NCBI GenBank assembly: GCA_032164295.1
Contig: JAJHTX010000002.1
Location: forward strand, 248,001-312,000
Origin: Inonotus obliquus
Taxonomy: Eukaryota > Basidiomycota > Agaricomycetes > Hymenochaetales > Hymenochaetaceae
Direction: 5' to 3'
Length of the DNA stretch: 64,000 nt
Each line of letters starts with the position of its first letter. Position 1 is the stretch's first letter. Below are positions 23,336-34,879 of this stretch, piece by piece. The notes under the pieces were generated by a model that saw nothing but the letters and a program-made list of their open reading frames with translations, was not told the origin of the DNA and made no database searches. The translations under genes and the position numbers were made by a program.

Positions 23336-23574
23336 TGGGAACGTTTAGGCACGCTGGCTCATTCTGTAGTGAGGAATCGTTCCCTACTTGAAGACTAGAA
23401 GACCAAGCTTTGCGAAGTGGCATGCTAGTGCAATCCGCAATGCAACACTACTGTGCAAAGTTGCCGCTCGAAGAAGCAGTTGTTTATGATAAAAGGGAGC
23501 TCTGCTCTTCAGTCTTTACGTTCATCTATCACTTCCCTTCTACATAGCATAGTTCAAGGCGTGCAAGAAACACA

Positions 23575-24054
23575 ATGGGCAAGAAATTAATGGATCCACC
23601 ATTCTACTATGAGGCTGCTGCCACACCGGATGACCGGCAGGGAGACCGGTGGGAAACCCGGATCAGACAAGGCGAGTGCATCCCATCCTTCCATGAATTA
23701 TAGAAGATTCTAAACTATTTCTCACCACAGAGATTAATAAGAAAGGCTTAACTTTCCATATACATGCTTACGAGGATGCTAAAAAAGAGTGGCGCTGCAC
23801 TGGTATGTTGGCCTGAGAGCTTACCCACATTCCAGCCTTTTCCATGGCTCACGATGCTCGACTTTCCAGTGAGTAGACAATCCAGGTCACTTATTACTGG
23901 GCGCTACGACGTCAGTGCCCGCTCAAAAGCAGAGGTATTGAGGGCAGCGTATTACGTATGCATGGATGTGACCCACCCGAAGACATACAAATGTCCTGTA
24001 AAGTATAAAAGAGAACGCAACCTGCGTAATCTTTGGGGCTTGGTCGGAAACTAG
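23575..24054 (+). pseudogene. Family Z copy 1, small gene with damaged splice site
   Basis: ATG at 23,575 opens MGKKLMDPPFYYEAAATPDD, interrupted by a candidate intron (GTGCATCC...CACCACAG). The next segment reads KKGLTFHIHAYEDAKKEWRC and a GTATGT donor follows. In copy Z2 the acceptor CCTTTTCCAG then restores the frame to GLTMFNFPVE; here the acceptor is CCTTTTCCAT, so AG is lost. The last exon reads LITGRYDVSARSKAEVLRAA then AYYVCMD and KCPVKYKRE. Family unknown; basic, small, no signal peptide or membrane segment. A GATAAAAGGG TATA-like box lies about 85 bp upstream. The phase of the first intron could not be resolved in either copy. Confidence 0.4.
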
Positions 24055-24308
24055 TAGTTATTTATTCCTGACTCATAATTCATCCATATATTGGTGTATT
24101 CAAAGTTATGACAGACCGACATGTGATTACGTTGTATGGATGTAATAGCAGACTAGACTTTGAGCCAACTAACCATTTTAAATGGTCAATATTTAGCGCA
24201 GCGCAGCACGTCCCGCTCGTAAGAACATGACAATCAACAACAGTAATTGCATAATCTCTTTGAACTCTCACAGGTACCCTACCTCCGACCCTACCTCCGT
24301 CCCAACAT

Positions 24309-24962
24309 TCACGCAAATGGTTCTTCTGCATTATCAGTCTCCACGAACGTATGCACAACTACAATATACTTCCCAGGATAAGTGCTGAACTTGGAGCGAC
24401 GGGGTTCTGCCAAATGCCCGTGATCGGAATACTCTTTCGTGACGCCTACTGGAACAATTACTTCGTTAGTGACATGGACATCCAATTCGCCACCACTCGT
24501 AATATACAAATTTACTTTGATTCTTGAATGTCTGAAGCTTGCGGAGCTGTTGTGCAGCCTTTGCTACCTTCCGACTCTGAATAGGCCTAAATTTCCTCTA
24601 GATATGAAGTTAGTTACTTCTCAGCCAATTTGTCATTATACTCCTCCGGAAACAGAGAGCAATCACTTCGATTACATTTAGGCTACAGCAGCCGACTCAT
24701 GCCTGACTCACGTTGATGGGTATTACAGCCTTTCCGTAGTTACAGTAAGCTGGGTCACTGATGTTTAGAGAGGGTAAATTGCATCATGACTCGGGAGTTC
24801 TTTGCAGAGTACAGTGAGTGGATTCGGAAAACGATCCGACTCGGATGTCCAAGTCCATTGCCCTTTATCATGACCCTTTTGGCGGACCAAGCTCATCTCC
24901 TTCAAGACCTCGTCATTAAGTAGGGCACGGAAACGTTCTGACATATGCAACGACATCAACTA
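24309..24962 (-). CDS. Family W copy 1, probable small multi-exon gene
   Basis: Minus-strand exons chain plausibly: SERFRALLNDEVLKEMSLVR and GQWTWTSESDRFPNPLTVLC (24,765-24,959); DPAYCNYGKAVIPIN before a GTGAGT donor (about 24,705-24,750); EYNDKLAEK (about 24,630-24,655); KVAKAAQQLRKLQTFKNQ (about 24,515-24,575); and a last exon with ITSGGELDVHVTNEVIVPVG and SKFSTYPGKYIVVVHTFVE ending at 24,309. Exon junctions were assigned by eye and some phases are uncertain. I do not recognise the family; mixed alpha/beta, probably cytosolic, roughly 180-200 residues. It is convergent with Z1, and W2 at 31,175-31,460 is a decayed copy in the same arrangement with Z2. Confidence 0.4.
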
Positions 24963-25445
24963 TTCCTTACAAGGACTGATAACCTGCTTTGTTTTCCATC
25001 ATGGTGTAGCAAACCGCGGAACTATCTCAAAAACTGTGGCGAGAACGTCACACTCGACTATGCATGTATTGAACTTACCGGCTACTCCGCGGCGTAGTTC
25101 CAGTGGTATAGCGTTTATCTGGGTGCCTATTTATAGTTGTACGCACTGCTATGACTACTTTGCAGAGAAAAGCAACTTGTTCTCGAGATTTGTTTCCTAA
25201 AGGTGATACAGATCACTGCCGGGCTCACTTGAGATTCAATCGTCCCATTTCTTTGCCACTCTCATTAATCCCTGTATAGAAATACCTATTTTAAGGATGA
25301 ACTCTTGTATTCATAACCAATGAGTTCATGTCGTTTGTGCATTGTTCCTCCGAGCTCACATCTAACTTGAGAAATATGTCATGTTTTCGTTATCTTGAAA
25401 TGACAAAATGAAGGAAAGCCCGTTCATATCTCAGTTTGCAGTGAC
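24963..25445. other. Spacer without recognised feature
   Basis: AT-rich; contains a long-interval GTTCATTG/AGTTCATG pattern but no repeat boundaries and no coding signal I can support. Confidence 0.4.
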
Positions 25446-25850
25446 TTGAAGGCGGAAATGGAAGATGGAAAAGCACAGAAAGACCGGATTATGATATATT
25501 CAGGTACCACCAAGGAATCATGGACAATATCCGCGCATTGTAAACGACGGCAACGAGCTGTTATCGGGAATTGGAAATGCAAGGGGTCTATGGGGATGCG
25601 CATTTTGCCAGCGATGAAAAGCTATAAATCGAGGAGATGTGGGTCGAGTACGAGCCATCTTTCAACAACTACTCACCACTCGAACAGAAACTTACCTCCA
25701 TCTATAGAAGCTTGCTTCGACTGCGCAACACCATATAGCATGTGCAACTTTAGGACCGTCACTTACTGTGACGGCAGGACCCGTCGAGAGGTTGTAGGAC
25801 GCATGTGCAACGCCGCAAGACAAAGACAAGGGTGAGCATCATTTTTTCGT
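25446..25850 (+). pseudogene. Unidentified ORF / possible repeat-derived fragment
   Basis: One frame is open for 129 residues from 25,446, but a different frame (about 25,617-25,710) reads KAINRGDVGRVRAIFQQLL, which resembles the AI-RGD-GRV word in fungal DUF6589-type, transposon-associated proteins. The resemblance is short and could be chance. Nothing else in the surroundings supports a gene. Confidence 0.2.
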
Positions 25851-28585
25851 CGGTACATTCCAAACAATACCTGTCTATCGCGTCTACCAGGGATTTTCAA
25901 CCTTCATCTCATTAAAGTACTAGTTAAAAACCTCACTGACTCTTATACTACTTGTTAGAGCTTGCAGCAGGCCAAGAGACATCGGCTCAGAAAGACGATG
26001 TGCAAACAACCCTGCGACGTGTAATAGTATCCCAAATCCACGCGATGTGATCATCATGGGAAAATCTGGCGTCTCCGGCTCCATGTACTATAAGCGCTGC
26101 GATGGACGTTATCGAAACAGCCGTGGGGAGGTGGTTAGAAGGTAAAAGAGTGTGTAGATGTGGCTGATTTCGCGAACGTGGGTGCGTGGTGTGTGTGAAG
26201 GTGAGGATGAGGTGAATGTGTAGTCATTGCGTAGTTGAACCATCCTAATTGAGTTGATGCTCAATCACATATATGATAGAGCCATGGGACATAGATGTCA
26301 GTACTAGTGGTAATAAAAGTAATGGAATAGATTTAGTCTCGTTATTCCATTTGATTCTTGTTTCAACGCGGGATTGAGAACGCAAACTTAAATGGGGAAA
26401 ACGGAAAAAGAACGTCAGCGCCACCAGAATGATCCCAAGTTCTGCATAGTCGAGACCTGAGACTGAGATGAATCCTCGATATTCAGAAAGTACGGAGACA
26501 ATCTGAAAGGGGCCTAAGCAAGTCCGTCATCTTCTGCCTTGTGAGTGGTCCGTCTGTGATTGGTCCGTCCTTGAGTGGTGAGTCGCATGTAGCATGTAGC
26601 ATGTACAAATAAATACAAAGAAGATTACATAATGTTCCATAATCGCTCGCCACCTTCAATCTAATTTCCATCCAAGCCTCCTCCGACAGACCAATTTTAC
26701 GCGAATTAAATGGAGCGGCCATACATCTGTGTAAGACTGACGATGCGCACCTAACCAAGCCCTTCTGATTCTCGGACTTCATCACTGTCCACCTTGTCTG
26801 CGCAATGGTGGAGGGCCGATGAGATATAATTTCGTTGTTCTAGAGTCTCAATCCGAGGTAAGTTCTATGAATTAGTTGGCTGAGAATACACAGCACAGTT
26901 GGCGGATGGGTTGGAGGACAGGTGGAAGGACGGATAGACAGAGAACCGACAGGGTGAGTAGTACTACCTACGACGAGTTTCTGTGCTACTGTTGCCACTG
27001 CAGATCTCAACGTTATTGCTTTATAGGACACATCACAACTTATCCAGCGATTTTCATCCGTATCCTGACTCTTCAACGTGTTTCCTACCCTCCATCTGCT
27101 TGAGAATGTATCCGTCCCGATGATGACGATGCTCATTGCTAGACAACGACGGAATTGGCGACTTGTGTTGGCTTTTTGCCAGTGGTTGAATGTGTCTACC
27201 ATGGACGGGGGCAGTCATTTACATACTAATAAACGCAGTTGCCAATGCGGCCGTTGTGCCGGGCTTCCCTCCTGTCACCGTTACCAACGTTGATCCCCTC
27301 TCTATTGCTTATCGCTTAAACGACTCACTGGGACAGTCTGGATCCCAGACGATCCACCAGGCCTATAACAACCGGCATCACTTCTCTCTCGTGTCAACTA
27401 TGTTGACTACGGACTGTGCTCGCCTTGACAATAACGGTCGTCGATGAGGAACAGAACGAAGAACCTGGGAATTAGTCATGCATAAGGTTCTCACAGTCTG
27501 TTTTCGTGCCCCGATGAAGCTTTGACGCCCCTCAATCCTCGACACATCGCAGTAACATGCATTGACTATGTTCGTCAATCCGGTAATCACTCGCAGCGTG
27601 ACAATTTTCAGGCAAGCGGGTACCCTTTAGAGCTGTCTTTCAAATATAGCTAGAATTCGCCGGGTCTTCTGACGGAATAGTATACAGTAGTTTGTTTGTA
27701 TTCGCACATCATGAACTAGAGTCCAGGACAGTCAACTATCCTCAACTTCTCGCACACAGACTGTTTTGCCTTCTAAATGCCATCTCAAAGGAAAGGAGAA
27801 CCCAGCTGCAGGTCATCCGATCCACTCGGCTGCTCCACGGACTGCATAGCTATCCGATAATCTACTTATAAGTGTATTGAAACATGGCGTGGCTGCTTTG
27901 CAGAGAAAGAACATGTATGATCTTTTCTACCTATGTAGGGGGCATGTGAAAGTCGTTGCGCGGTGTCCGGGAAGAGGAGGATGAGCAGAAATGTTCTTGA
28001 GTAGGGAAGACGGGAGACGAACCCAGGCCTAGTAACGATTTTTTGCATGCGGCAACCCCTGTAAGAAAACCTATGTAGTAGAATAGACTCGACTGGACTA
28101 TTTCAATCCCACACTCAAGCATAACCGCATAACCGACACATTACCTTTCCCTCCTTATCATCAAAGGACATCGATCCTCGGAAATCCGGAGTCAAGGAGT
28201 ACAGGCACAGAAGACTGTCCAGACCGACAGCTGACAGAGATGATTAAACTTTAGCATGATCTGCGTACCTGAGAATCTCAATGGCATCATCAACGGTAAT
28301 CATCACACTTCTGCCGGCTCGAGGGCGCCTTGCATAAACCACGTGTAGGAAGGTCGTGAGAATACATAGCTGTTGCTCTAGGCCCTAGGGACGAGAAAGC
28401 CAACACGCGCCAGTCGTTGCGGGGTGCCCACACTTCAGACTGACCTCACAACGCAGATAGGAATTCCCGACAGAGACAAATTTCGAGAAAAGAGACCGCA
28501 AGGTGGAGGAATCAACCCGAATAAGTAAACAGCAAGACAGATGGATGATACCGCCGGTATCGACGACTAGGAAGTACTGGCCTTT
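25851..28585. other. Long stretch without supported genes
   Basis: Several frames of 60-120 codons occur on both strands (for example minus 26,483-26,785 and 26,840-27,202) but none shows a recognisable domain, paralogue in the window or splice chain. A short dispersed word (GTCCGTC/GGTCCGTC...GAGTGGT) repeats at 26,545-26,580. I see no terminal repeats. Confidence 0.4.
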
Positions 28586-28674
28586 ATGCAATGCAAAGTT
28601 GGCTGCATCGAGTCGATTTTCAAACTAAACCGCACTCATGTTTATCGATACTCGGCCCCAAAGCCATTCGATAT

Positions 28675-28702
28675 CGAGGCACGGCCGACTGGTAGAATGA
28701 CA
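28675..28702. repeat. Short dispersed repeat shared with 35,944
   Basis: The words GGCCGACTGGTAGAATGACA and CACCGA are shared in direct orientation by 28,680-28,706 and 35,950-35,976. Nothing further aligns for long on either side. Confidence 0.4.
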
Positions 28703-28894
28703 CCGAGCGAGCCTGAGGGAACTGGGTCAAGCAGACATCGAGACAGACAAGACAAGAGTTACACGTCCGACTGCTGTGCAGCATCACGTGCATGCTATCC
28801 CATCCAGAACGCGCAACCAAGACATGCTACAAAGACCAGACAGAATTGTCGCATTCGTCAACATCGTCTCGAAAAAAGGAAGGAAATACAAGAG

Positions 28895-29240
28895 GTATCT
28901 ACGAACCTTTATCACTATCGCGGAGATTGACATTGACGTGGAGACCTAGAGTCAATTGCATCTGGGTCAGAAAGTACTCCATCCGACAGAAACTTCCCGT
29001 CCAGCTACCTCGGTTTTCCAAGCTGTGGATATCAATCATGATACTCAACTTCCTCCATTGGTGTCTCATCCGGCAAAATCAAGTTTGCTGCTGGTGGCGT
29101 CTTCCGTGCAATATAGATGTCTACAAGTTGGATAGTATGCAATCCCCATCGACACCGACCTGTTGTAGGCACTCGAATAGCATATTGCCTACAAGCATCT
29201 GTGTCTGAGGTCGCGCCTGATGATAAGAGCCTACTCAAGC
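28895..29240 (-). pseudogene. Family Y copy 2, gene fragment
   Basis: Diverged copy of 23,036-23,335, with an insertion near 29,010-29,035 and a different frame around VDIYIA. The ~345 bp that follow, up to the Z2 start, also match the Y1-Z1 spacer, so Y, spacer, Z and W were duplicated together. Confidence 0.4.
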
Positions 29241-29459
29241 ACGCTGGCTGGTTCTGCAGTGAGGCGCATTCCCTACTTGAAGACTAGAAGACCAAGCTTT
29301 GCAAAGTGGCGTGCTAGTGCAATCTGCAATGTAACGAGCACTGTGCAAAGTTGCCGCTCAAAGACGTAGTTGTTTATGATAAAAGGGGACTCTTCTCTTC
29401 AGTCTCCACGTCCATTTATCGCTTTCCGTTTACATAGTTCAAGACGTGCAAGATACACT

Positions 29460-30626
29460 ATGAGCAAGGATTCACTAACTGATCCACCACACATCCATGA
29501 AGCTGCTGCCGATTCAGGCGACCTGCGTGGAGATCGGTGGTTAAGCCGGATCAGACTAGGCGCGTGCATCCCATGCTTAAATGAGTTATAATAGATTCTA
29601 AACTATTTTTCACCACTAGGGCTCCGCAGCGTATCTTATCCGATACGCGCGGATATTTTCCGTCGTATCCGCATCCGGGCGGATATATCCGCCCAGATAT
29701 CTCATGGCTGCTATCAGATCCGCTTCCGCGCGTATCTTATAAGGCGTATCCGGCATATTCGCGACCAAGGTTGATAGTATACTTACAGAGCAAAACAATG
29801 TCCCAGGACCTTCCAACGTGCATATAATGAAGTGCCATCGGTGCTTTTGGGACAACACAATGTCAACGAATGGTCAACATGGTGATTGGTGAAGGTCCAA
29901 ATGTGTAATCCCGCCGTCACCCAACCTGATTCTTGGCAATAGCATCTGACTAATCATTTTCTAGGGTTCAATTACTTGGTACGGTACGGAAACCTAGTGA
30001 AAGGAACGCAAACCCTGGCTTACGAAAGGTTTTGGCTCTTTGGAGGGACATTCGACTGATCAAATTCCACGTATTTCATCATTAATTCGTCATCCTTGAG
30101 CCCCCCCAGAGTAGATGTCGTATAAGCGCGGATACGGCGGATTTCCAATGTCATATCCGGTTCCGCGCGTATATATCCGCCCGGATATTTGCTCTTCAAG
30201 ATCCTATCCGCGTCCGGGCGGATAGCGGATCCGGCATATCGGATCCGGGATATCCGATACGCTGCGGAGCCCTATTCACCACAGAGTGTTGTATGAAAGA
30301 CTTGACTTTCAATATAAATATAGATGATCACAAGGATGATGATAAGGAGTGGCACTGCTCTGGTATGTTGGCCTGAGAGCTTACCCACATTCCAGCCTTT
30401 TCCAGGGCTCACGATGTTCAACTTTCCAGTGGAGAGAGAATCCGAGTCACATATTACTGGGCGCTACAAGGTCAGTGCCCCCACAAGAGCAGAGTTATTG
30501 AGGGCAGCGTATTACGTATGCCTGGATTTGTATCGGCCGAAGGTATTCAAATGCCCTGTAAAGTACGAAGACGAAGGAGGCAGCAGCAATTTGAAAAAAG
30601 TTATAGGCTTTATCAAGAGGAAGTAG
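29460..30626 (+). CDS. Family Z copy 2, small gene interrupted in intron 1 by a transposon
   Basis: ATG at 29,460 begins MSKDSLTDPPHIHEAAADSG. The first candidate intron now contains the hAT-like element at 29,617-30,274. After the element, a frame reads MKDLTFNINIDDHKDDDKEW then HCS, followed by a 43 nt intron with GTATGT donor and CCTTTTCCAG acceptor. Exon 3 reads GLTMFNFPVERESESHITGR, then SAPTRAELLRAAYYVCLDL and KVFKCPVKYEDEGG, ending GFIKRK at 30,626. The second junction keeps frame, unlike in Z1. The phase of the first junction is unresolved, so the gene may not be expressed. Function unknown. Confidence 0.4.
29617..30274. mobile_element. Non-autonomous hAT-like element, 658 bp
   Basis: Perfect 19 bp terminal inverted repeats, TAGGGCTCCGCAGCGTATC at both ends, flanked by a perfect 8 bp target duplication TTCACCAC (29,609-29,616 and 30,275-30,282). 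The paralogous empty site is visible at about 23,722-23,735 (TCTCACCACAG). The outer ~150 bp on each side are packed with GGATAT/ATATCC and GCGGAT/ATCCGC words in both orientations. The centre is plain AT-rich DNA without a transposase. 8 bp duplication and TAGGG ends indicate hAT. Confidence 0.88.
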
Positions 30627-31174
30627 ATATCTGTTCCTGACTTATAATTCATCCATACGTTGGCCGATGTGCGCTGTATCGGTTTTCGTCAAGAGCTTTG
30701 TAATAATGTACTTAGTATGATTACAATGCGAGGGTATTTGTTCAGAAAAGGAGACAAAGGGATGGGTGCCGGCTGCAACATGCAGCCCCGGCTCCCTCCC
30801 GGAGACCGTCCAATTTCGAGATGATCGACACGGGCAGGCGGGCTCTGCAGGACCTAATCTTAGGGCAGTCATAATTATTTGTTGAGTACTTTATTGGTGG
30901 TGCGCGAAGGTGGCGGTCGTGAACAAGAAGTCGGCTATTTCTGCCACCTCCGCGCAGCGCAGATTACAATATTCTTTGGTGGCACACCACCAAACATTTT
31001 CGACATGTGAATATGTTATTTTTTGTTATAGCAGACAAAACTTTGAGCCTAATGATCAATATTGTGAATGGTCACTTAGCACGTCCCGCTTGCAAGAACA
31101 TGACGTTCAACAACAGTAATTGCTTACTGTAATCTCTTCATACTCTCAAGGACCTCTGTACAACGACATTATAT
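30627..31174. other. Z2-W2 spacer with small hairpin
   Basis: Partly colinear with 24,055-24,370. An extra piece at about 30,885-31,010 contains complementary words (TTATTGGTGGTGCGCG; GGTGGCACACCACC; GCCACCTCCGCGC) that could fold. No terminal repeats were fixed and no gene is seen. Confidence 0.35.
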
Positions 31175-31460
31175 TCTCCCCATGATAAGTGCTGAACTTG
31201 GAGTGACGGGGTTCTGTCAAATGCCCGTGATCGGTCCACTACCTCGCGACACCTGCTGGAACAATTACTTCGTCAGTGACAAGGACATCCAATTCGCCAG
31301 CCACTTGTAATATACAGACTTTCTTTGATTCTTGCATGTCCGAAGCTCGCGGAGCTTCTGTGCAGCCTCTGGCACAGCCCTCTTCCAAAGCACTATGGAC
31401 GTGTCCTGCCTTTTATACGAATGTACAGTATTAATGATAGGGATAACAAGATGCAAGTAC
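31175..31460 (-). pseudogene. Family W copy 2, fragment
   Basis: Homologous to the last exons of W1 (24,370-24,590). The frame ELDVLVTDEVIVPAGVAR runs into a stop near 31,236 where W1 reads through, after which SKFSTYHG follows. Only the 3' part of the gene is left; Z3 begins at its edge. Confidence 0.5.
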
Positions 31461-31790
31461 TAGTACTCCAAGGATTCGAGGATGATAAAAAAAACGCATG
31501 GCACTATGCTTTTACGTTGGCAAGATAATATACCCACTTTTCTGCCTTTTCCAGGGCTCACAATGTTCAAATTTCTAGTAAAAATATCATCAGATATGAG
31601 TTACGAAGTCATTGACCCTACAAGAAGAGAGGCATTGAGGGCATTGTATTACACATACTTGGATGTGACCCGGCCAAAAGTATACAAATGCCCTGTGAAG
31701 TATCGTACCAAAAAAAGGGGCAGCAGACTGAGAAATCTTTTGGGCTTGAAAAGAAAGTCGTGTGGTGCGACACGTGTCGACAAACTCTGA
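31440..31790 (+). pseudogene. Family Z copy 3, fragment
   Basis: Only the 3' half of Z is present. It reads FEDDKKNAWHYAF, and the equivalent of the GTATGT donor is ACGTTG, so the second intron can no longer be spliced as in Z2. The last part is well kept: LPFPGLTMFKFLVK, REALRALYYTYLDVTRPKVY and KCPVKYRTKKRG, ending at 31,790. Confidence 0.45.
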
Positions 31791-31869
31791 ATTTTTTTTC
31801 TTGTATTACATAATACAAGTAACATATGCATGTTTCCCGGTTTCCCGGCCCGGATGGAACGGGGGAACG

Positions 31870-33190
31870 CAGATGCGTTGCCAAGTTGGATTTCAACATC
31901 GATTCAACAAATTCCTTCGACCAGCGGAAGTACTCGAGAGACCAAGAAGGAACTGGGCTACGGGTTGCCCGCTCTCCTCTTGGAGAATGTCAACGTCCGT
32001 GCCAGCATCCGAGAATCCACAGGATTCGTCGTGAACAGTCGAGTACCATTTCCAACCTCATCGCCTCAATGTTCGTTGTGCGACTGCCATTTGGGTTTAG
32101 GTGGAGTCCATCCCAGAAACGTCGATGATCAAAATGGACTAAGGCTACGCTGTGCACCACTGCTCGACGATGCCCTAGTTAGAAATCGCCGGATTGCCAA
32201 CGTGAATAATCGCCGGTGAGTACTAGTCCTCGTCCTTAATTGCGTATCTTCTCCGCGTTCATTCAGTATTCGGTGATGCGGAAGCTTATGCTTACGCTCG
32301 GCGATGTACAAGTACCATCGAGAACCATTTGCAAGGTCCAATCGATGACATCTTTTTCCACACCAGGGCCATCGCAAACGCTTTGAGAGGGTACTGTACT
32401 AACAGTAGCGTGCCGCCGTGCCCGTGTGTTCTTCTGAAACTGCACGTCAGATCTACAATGTCCTATTACATGACTGGCGGGTCTGTTGTAATGATAAGCA
32501 GGAAGTCAGATGACTGCAGGTTGAAACTCGTGGTACGAAATCTTTGCAAAGCGCGTAGACTGCACACGAGCTTCTCTCTGATAAAAGCAACGGTTCGCTA
32601 TCTCCAGCAATCCGAGTCGCAGAATACGTGATAGGTGATAACATGGGATGGTACCAGCGCCTTGCTAGGTGTAAGGTGGTAATTCCATGTTTTCCATTTT
32701 TCTTCGAGTTACAGCATCGGTAGCCCGATTTTGGTCTGCTTTCCCCCGCATTTGTACAGCATCAGGTTAGGGCGCCGGTTGATGGGCTGTGTTTAGGCCT
32801 ATGTGACGATATGGGCAGACTTTATCCATGTACCTCATATTTTCGGGGTACTCATGTATTGGAACGCTGGGGATCTCGAGTGTTCATCACACGAGTATGA
32901 CAATCCAACCTGGATTCCTGACCCCCTATCGTTCTTGTCAAAAAGGACACAAATGCGCTCAAGGCTCGTGTACTCTGTTCTCTTTTGTCGGTTTCCGTAT
33001 TTTTGTTCCGAACCAGTTCATGTCCATGTCTGGAACTGGAGTCTCCTCCCGCATGTTTGGACACGTGCGGCGCTAAGAAGGCGCTTGGGTCTGGTGTTCA
33101 TTGAGCACATTCAGCTTCTTCTCCTGCGGTGCGTACACATTGCCCGCAGAAGTATCAATTCGGCGACAGGCTTAAAAATAGACACGCGGA
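31870..33190 (+). repeat. Family X copy 3
   Basis: Aligns in order with 54,750-55,980 from CAACATCGATT...CCTTCGACCAGCGGAAG (about 31,890) through the VNNRR block (32,170-32,220), the CACCAGG/CACCGAGG block (32,355), the CAGAATACGTGATAG block (32,622) and the GAAATAAAGCTAGT block at the end (33,188). The candidate coding block has an in-frame TAG (about 32,172). A frame FGDAEAYAYARRCTSTIENH near 32,270-32,330 is protein-like. Family unknown. Confidence 0.45.
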
Positions 33191-33836
33191 AATAAAGCTA
33201 GTGTTAATACGCCTGGGCCTGAGGCTGGGATTCTGGGTCCCTTGCGTTCCTGGACCACCGCAACGGTTAATACGGAAGTAACTTCCGGGGCAACGGCTAC
33301 GTTTTCTTGCAATCTTCCTCAACTCATTCCGACGCGTGGTTCATGCAAAGTGCGAGCTATTGAATGGTCTCCATTAAATGAAGCTCCGTATTCCATTCAC
33401 TCAGCAGCGGGATGGATAGATGAAGTGACAGACAGGGGTATGCTCCAATAACTGCTTCTTTGAAGATAATCCATGTGTAGTTGGGTTGGATACTCGTGTA
33501 AGCTGCGGGTGCTGAAATGTACCTCGATTCTGTGGTTATTGAATTCCTGTTACCCTCTGTAGCCGTTGTGCCTTGAATGACGGTGGCAAGAGAACAAAAT
33601 AATGGTTGCCTCTGTCCGGACCCGGATAGTTTATTTGAACGCTACATATCAATCGTTGACAGGACCTCCTCATCGTGCCGTGGTTCTTCCTTATCACTCA
33701 ACACATCTATTTATCTATTGACTCCTGAATGTCTGGAGTTCGATGTCGTATTTCAAAATTTGGTGATGCGTCGTCCGCCTGTTCCAGTACGCCTTCGCGT
33801 ACATTGCTTTGTCACGTTTATCAGCAAAACTCACAC
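33191..33836. other. Spacer before variable-core locus 1
   Basis: No gene, repeat boundary or promoter motif recognised. Short frames on the plus strand (33,242 and 33,577) have no paralogue in the window. Confidence 0.4.
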
Positions 33837-34348
33837 CTGCCTTTGTCAACAACTGCTTTGCAAAGGTCAGTCGTAATATTAGTATTTATTTCTGGAATGG
33901 CCGACTCGCTTTGCACCTTGATGCTTTCTTGGGTCTCTCAATAAGGCAATATTGCTTGATTCAATTCATACATTGCATTTTTGCGCTCTGGTCAGCTGAC
34001 TGACCCCTCCTTTCCATTGTTTGTATCTCAGCATCTCACCTTAGCAGTCTATGTAAACCCCAGGTATGAAGGGCTCTTCTCCTCAGTATACTCTCAATGC
34101 AAAATAGTATAAGTCGCTCTACTGACTCGATACATATTGGCTGTCTGAGCCTCTTACTCAATCTCAGCCTCCCAAGACAGTAAGTGTCTTGGTTACTGAG
34201 CCTCACATTATCTTATCAATAATTAGGGTGTTGTCTTGACTAATACAGTCAGAAAGCTCTTCCCTGATCTATCGCATCCCAGCCAGCACTTGTCATCATA
34301 AGAACAAGTTAGCAAGATCTTACGGATAACCAAAATTCACGAACCCCA
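33837..34348 (+). promoter_or_regulatory. Conserved 5' flank of variable-core locus 1
   Basis: This ~510 bp block aligns with 52,370-52,841 up to the start codon region. Shared words include TTTGCACCTTGATGCTT, CTCTGGTCAGCTGACTGA, GAGGGGCTC/GAAGGGCTC followed by CTCCTC, and CAGCACTTGTCATCATAAG just before the ATG. It is most likely promoter plus 5' leader. Confidence 0.6.
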
Positions 34349-34873
34349 ATGGCTTACAGGCCCTACACTGAAGAGGTTCAGAAAAATATCAACAAATTTA
34401 AAGGTTGTAAATTGGGAGATAGTCAGAGAGAATTGAATGGAATTACAGGTGAAGTGGAACAACTAGAACAATGGGTCCCAGAAATTATAGCTCTAAAGTA
34501 TTTGGGTGCAAGCACTTACGATAAAATCCGAGAATTGAAAAAGAAGGTAGATTGTCTCAGGTGTCGAATTAATGATGTATTAGCTTCTTGCAAGAATTGT
34601 GGGGATTACTGTGGTCCACCGCATTATGAAGACCAGTCTAAACTTAGAAAAGAAACTAAAGCACTATCAAGGCAGATAAAGATCCTATGCAATAATATAA
34701 ACACACTGGAGACAGGAACGAAAAAACAGTGTGAACGATTGAGAGACAGATTGGCCCGGGTGGATCAGAGTGAAGACTGTCTGAATAAGAAGGCCGGATC
34801 CATTTTTTCTAGATTAAAAGGAGTAATTACCGGATCCATTTTTCCTAGATCGAAGAATAGGTACTCCCAGTAA
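34349..34873 (+). CDS. Small cysteine-bearing coiled-coil protein (variable core 1)
   Basis: A single-exon frame of 174 residues, ATG to TAA. Strongly helical: long charged heptad-like stretches (GITGEVEQLEQW about residue 30; SKLRKETKALSRQIKILCN about 100-118; DRLARVDQSEDCLNKKAGS about 133-151) around a cysteine cluster CLRCR...CKNCGDYC (about residues 69-90). The tail is basic (RLKGVITGSIFPRSKNRYSQ). There is no signal peptide or membrane segment. Its flanks match locus 2 but its coding sequence does not. I do not recognise the family. Base composition is more AT-rich than the kinases and the gene at 60.4 kb. Start choice: first ATG after the conserved leader. Confidence 0.6.
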   Translation: MAYRPYTEEVQKNINKFKGCKLGDSQRELNGITGEVEQLEQWVPEIIALKYLGASTYDKIRELKKKVDCLRCRINDVLASCKNCGDYCGPPHYEDQSKLRKETKALSRQIKILCNNINTLETGTKKQCERLRDRLARVDQSEDCLNKKAGSIFSRLKGVITGSIFPRSKNRYSQ

Positions 34874-34879
34874 GTGGAA

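Noticed and set aside
26840..27202. 120-codon minus-strand frame
   Set aside because: No homologous copy in the window, no domain, and a Thr/Pro-rich end created by GGTGGG/TGGGTT-like repeats on the other strand.
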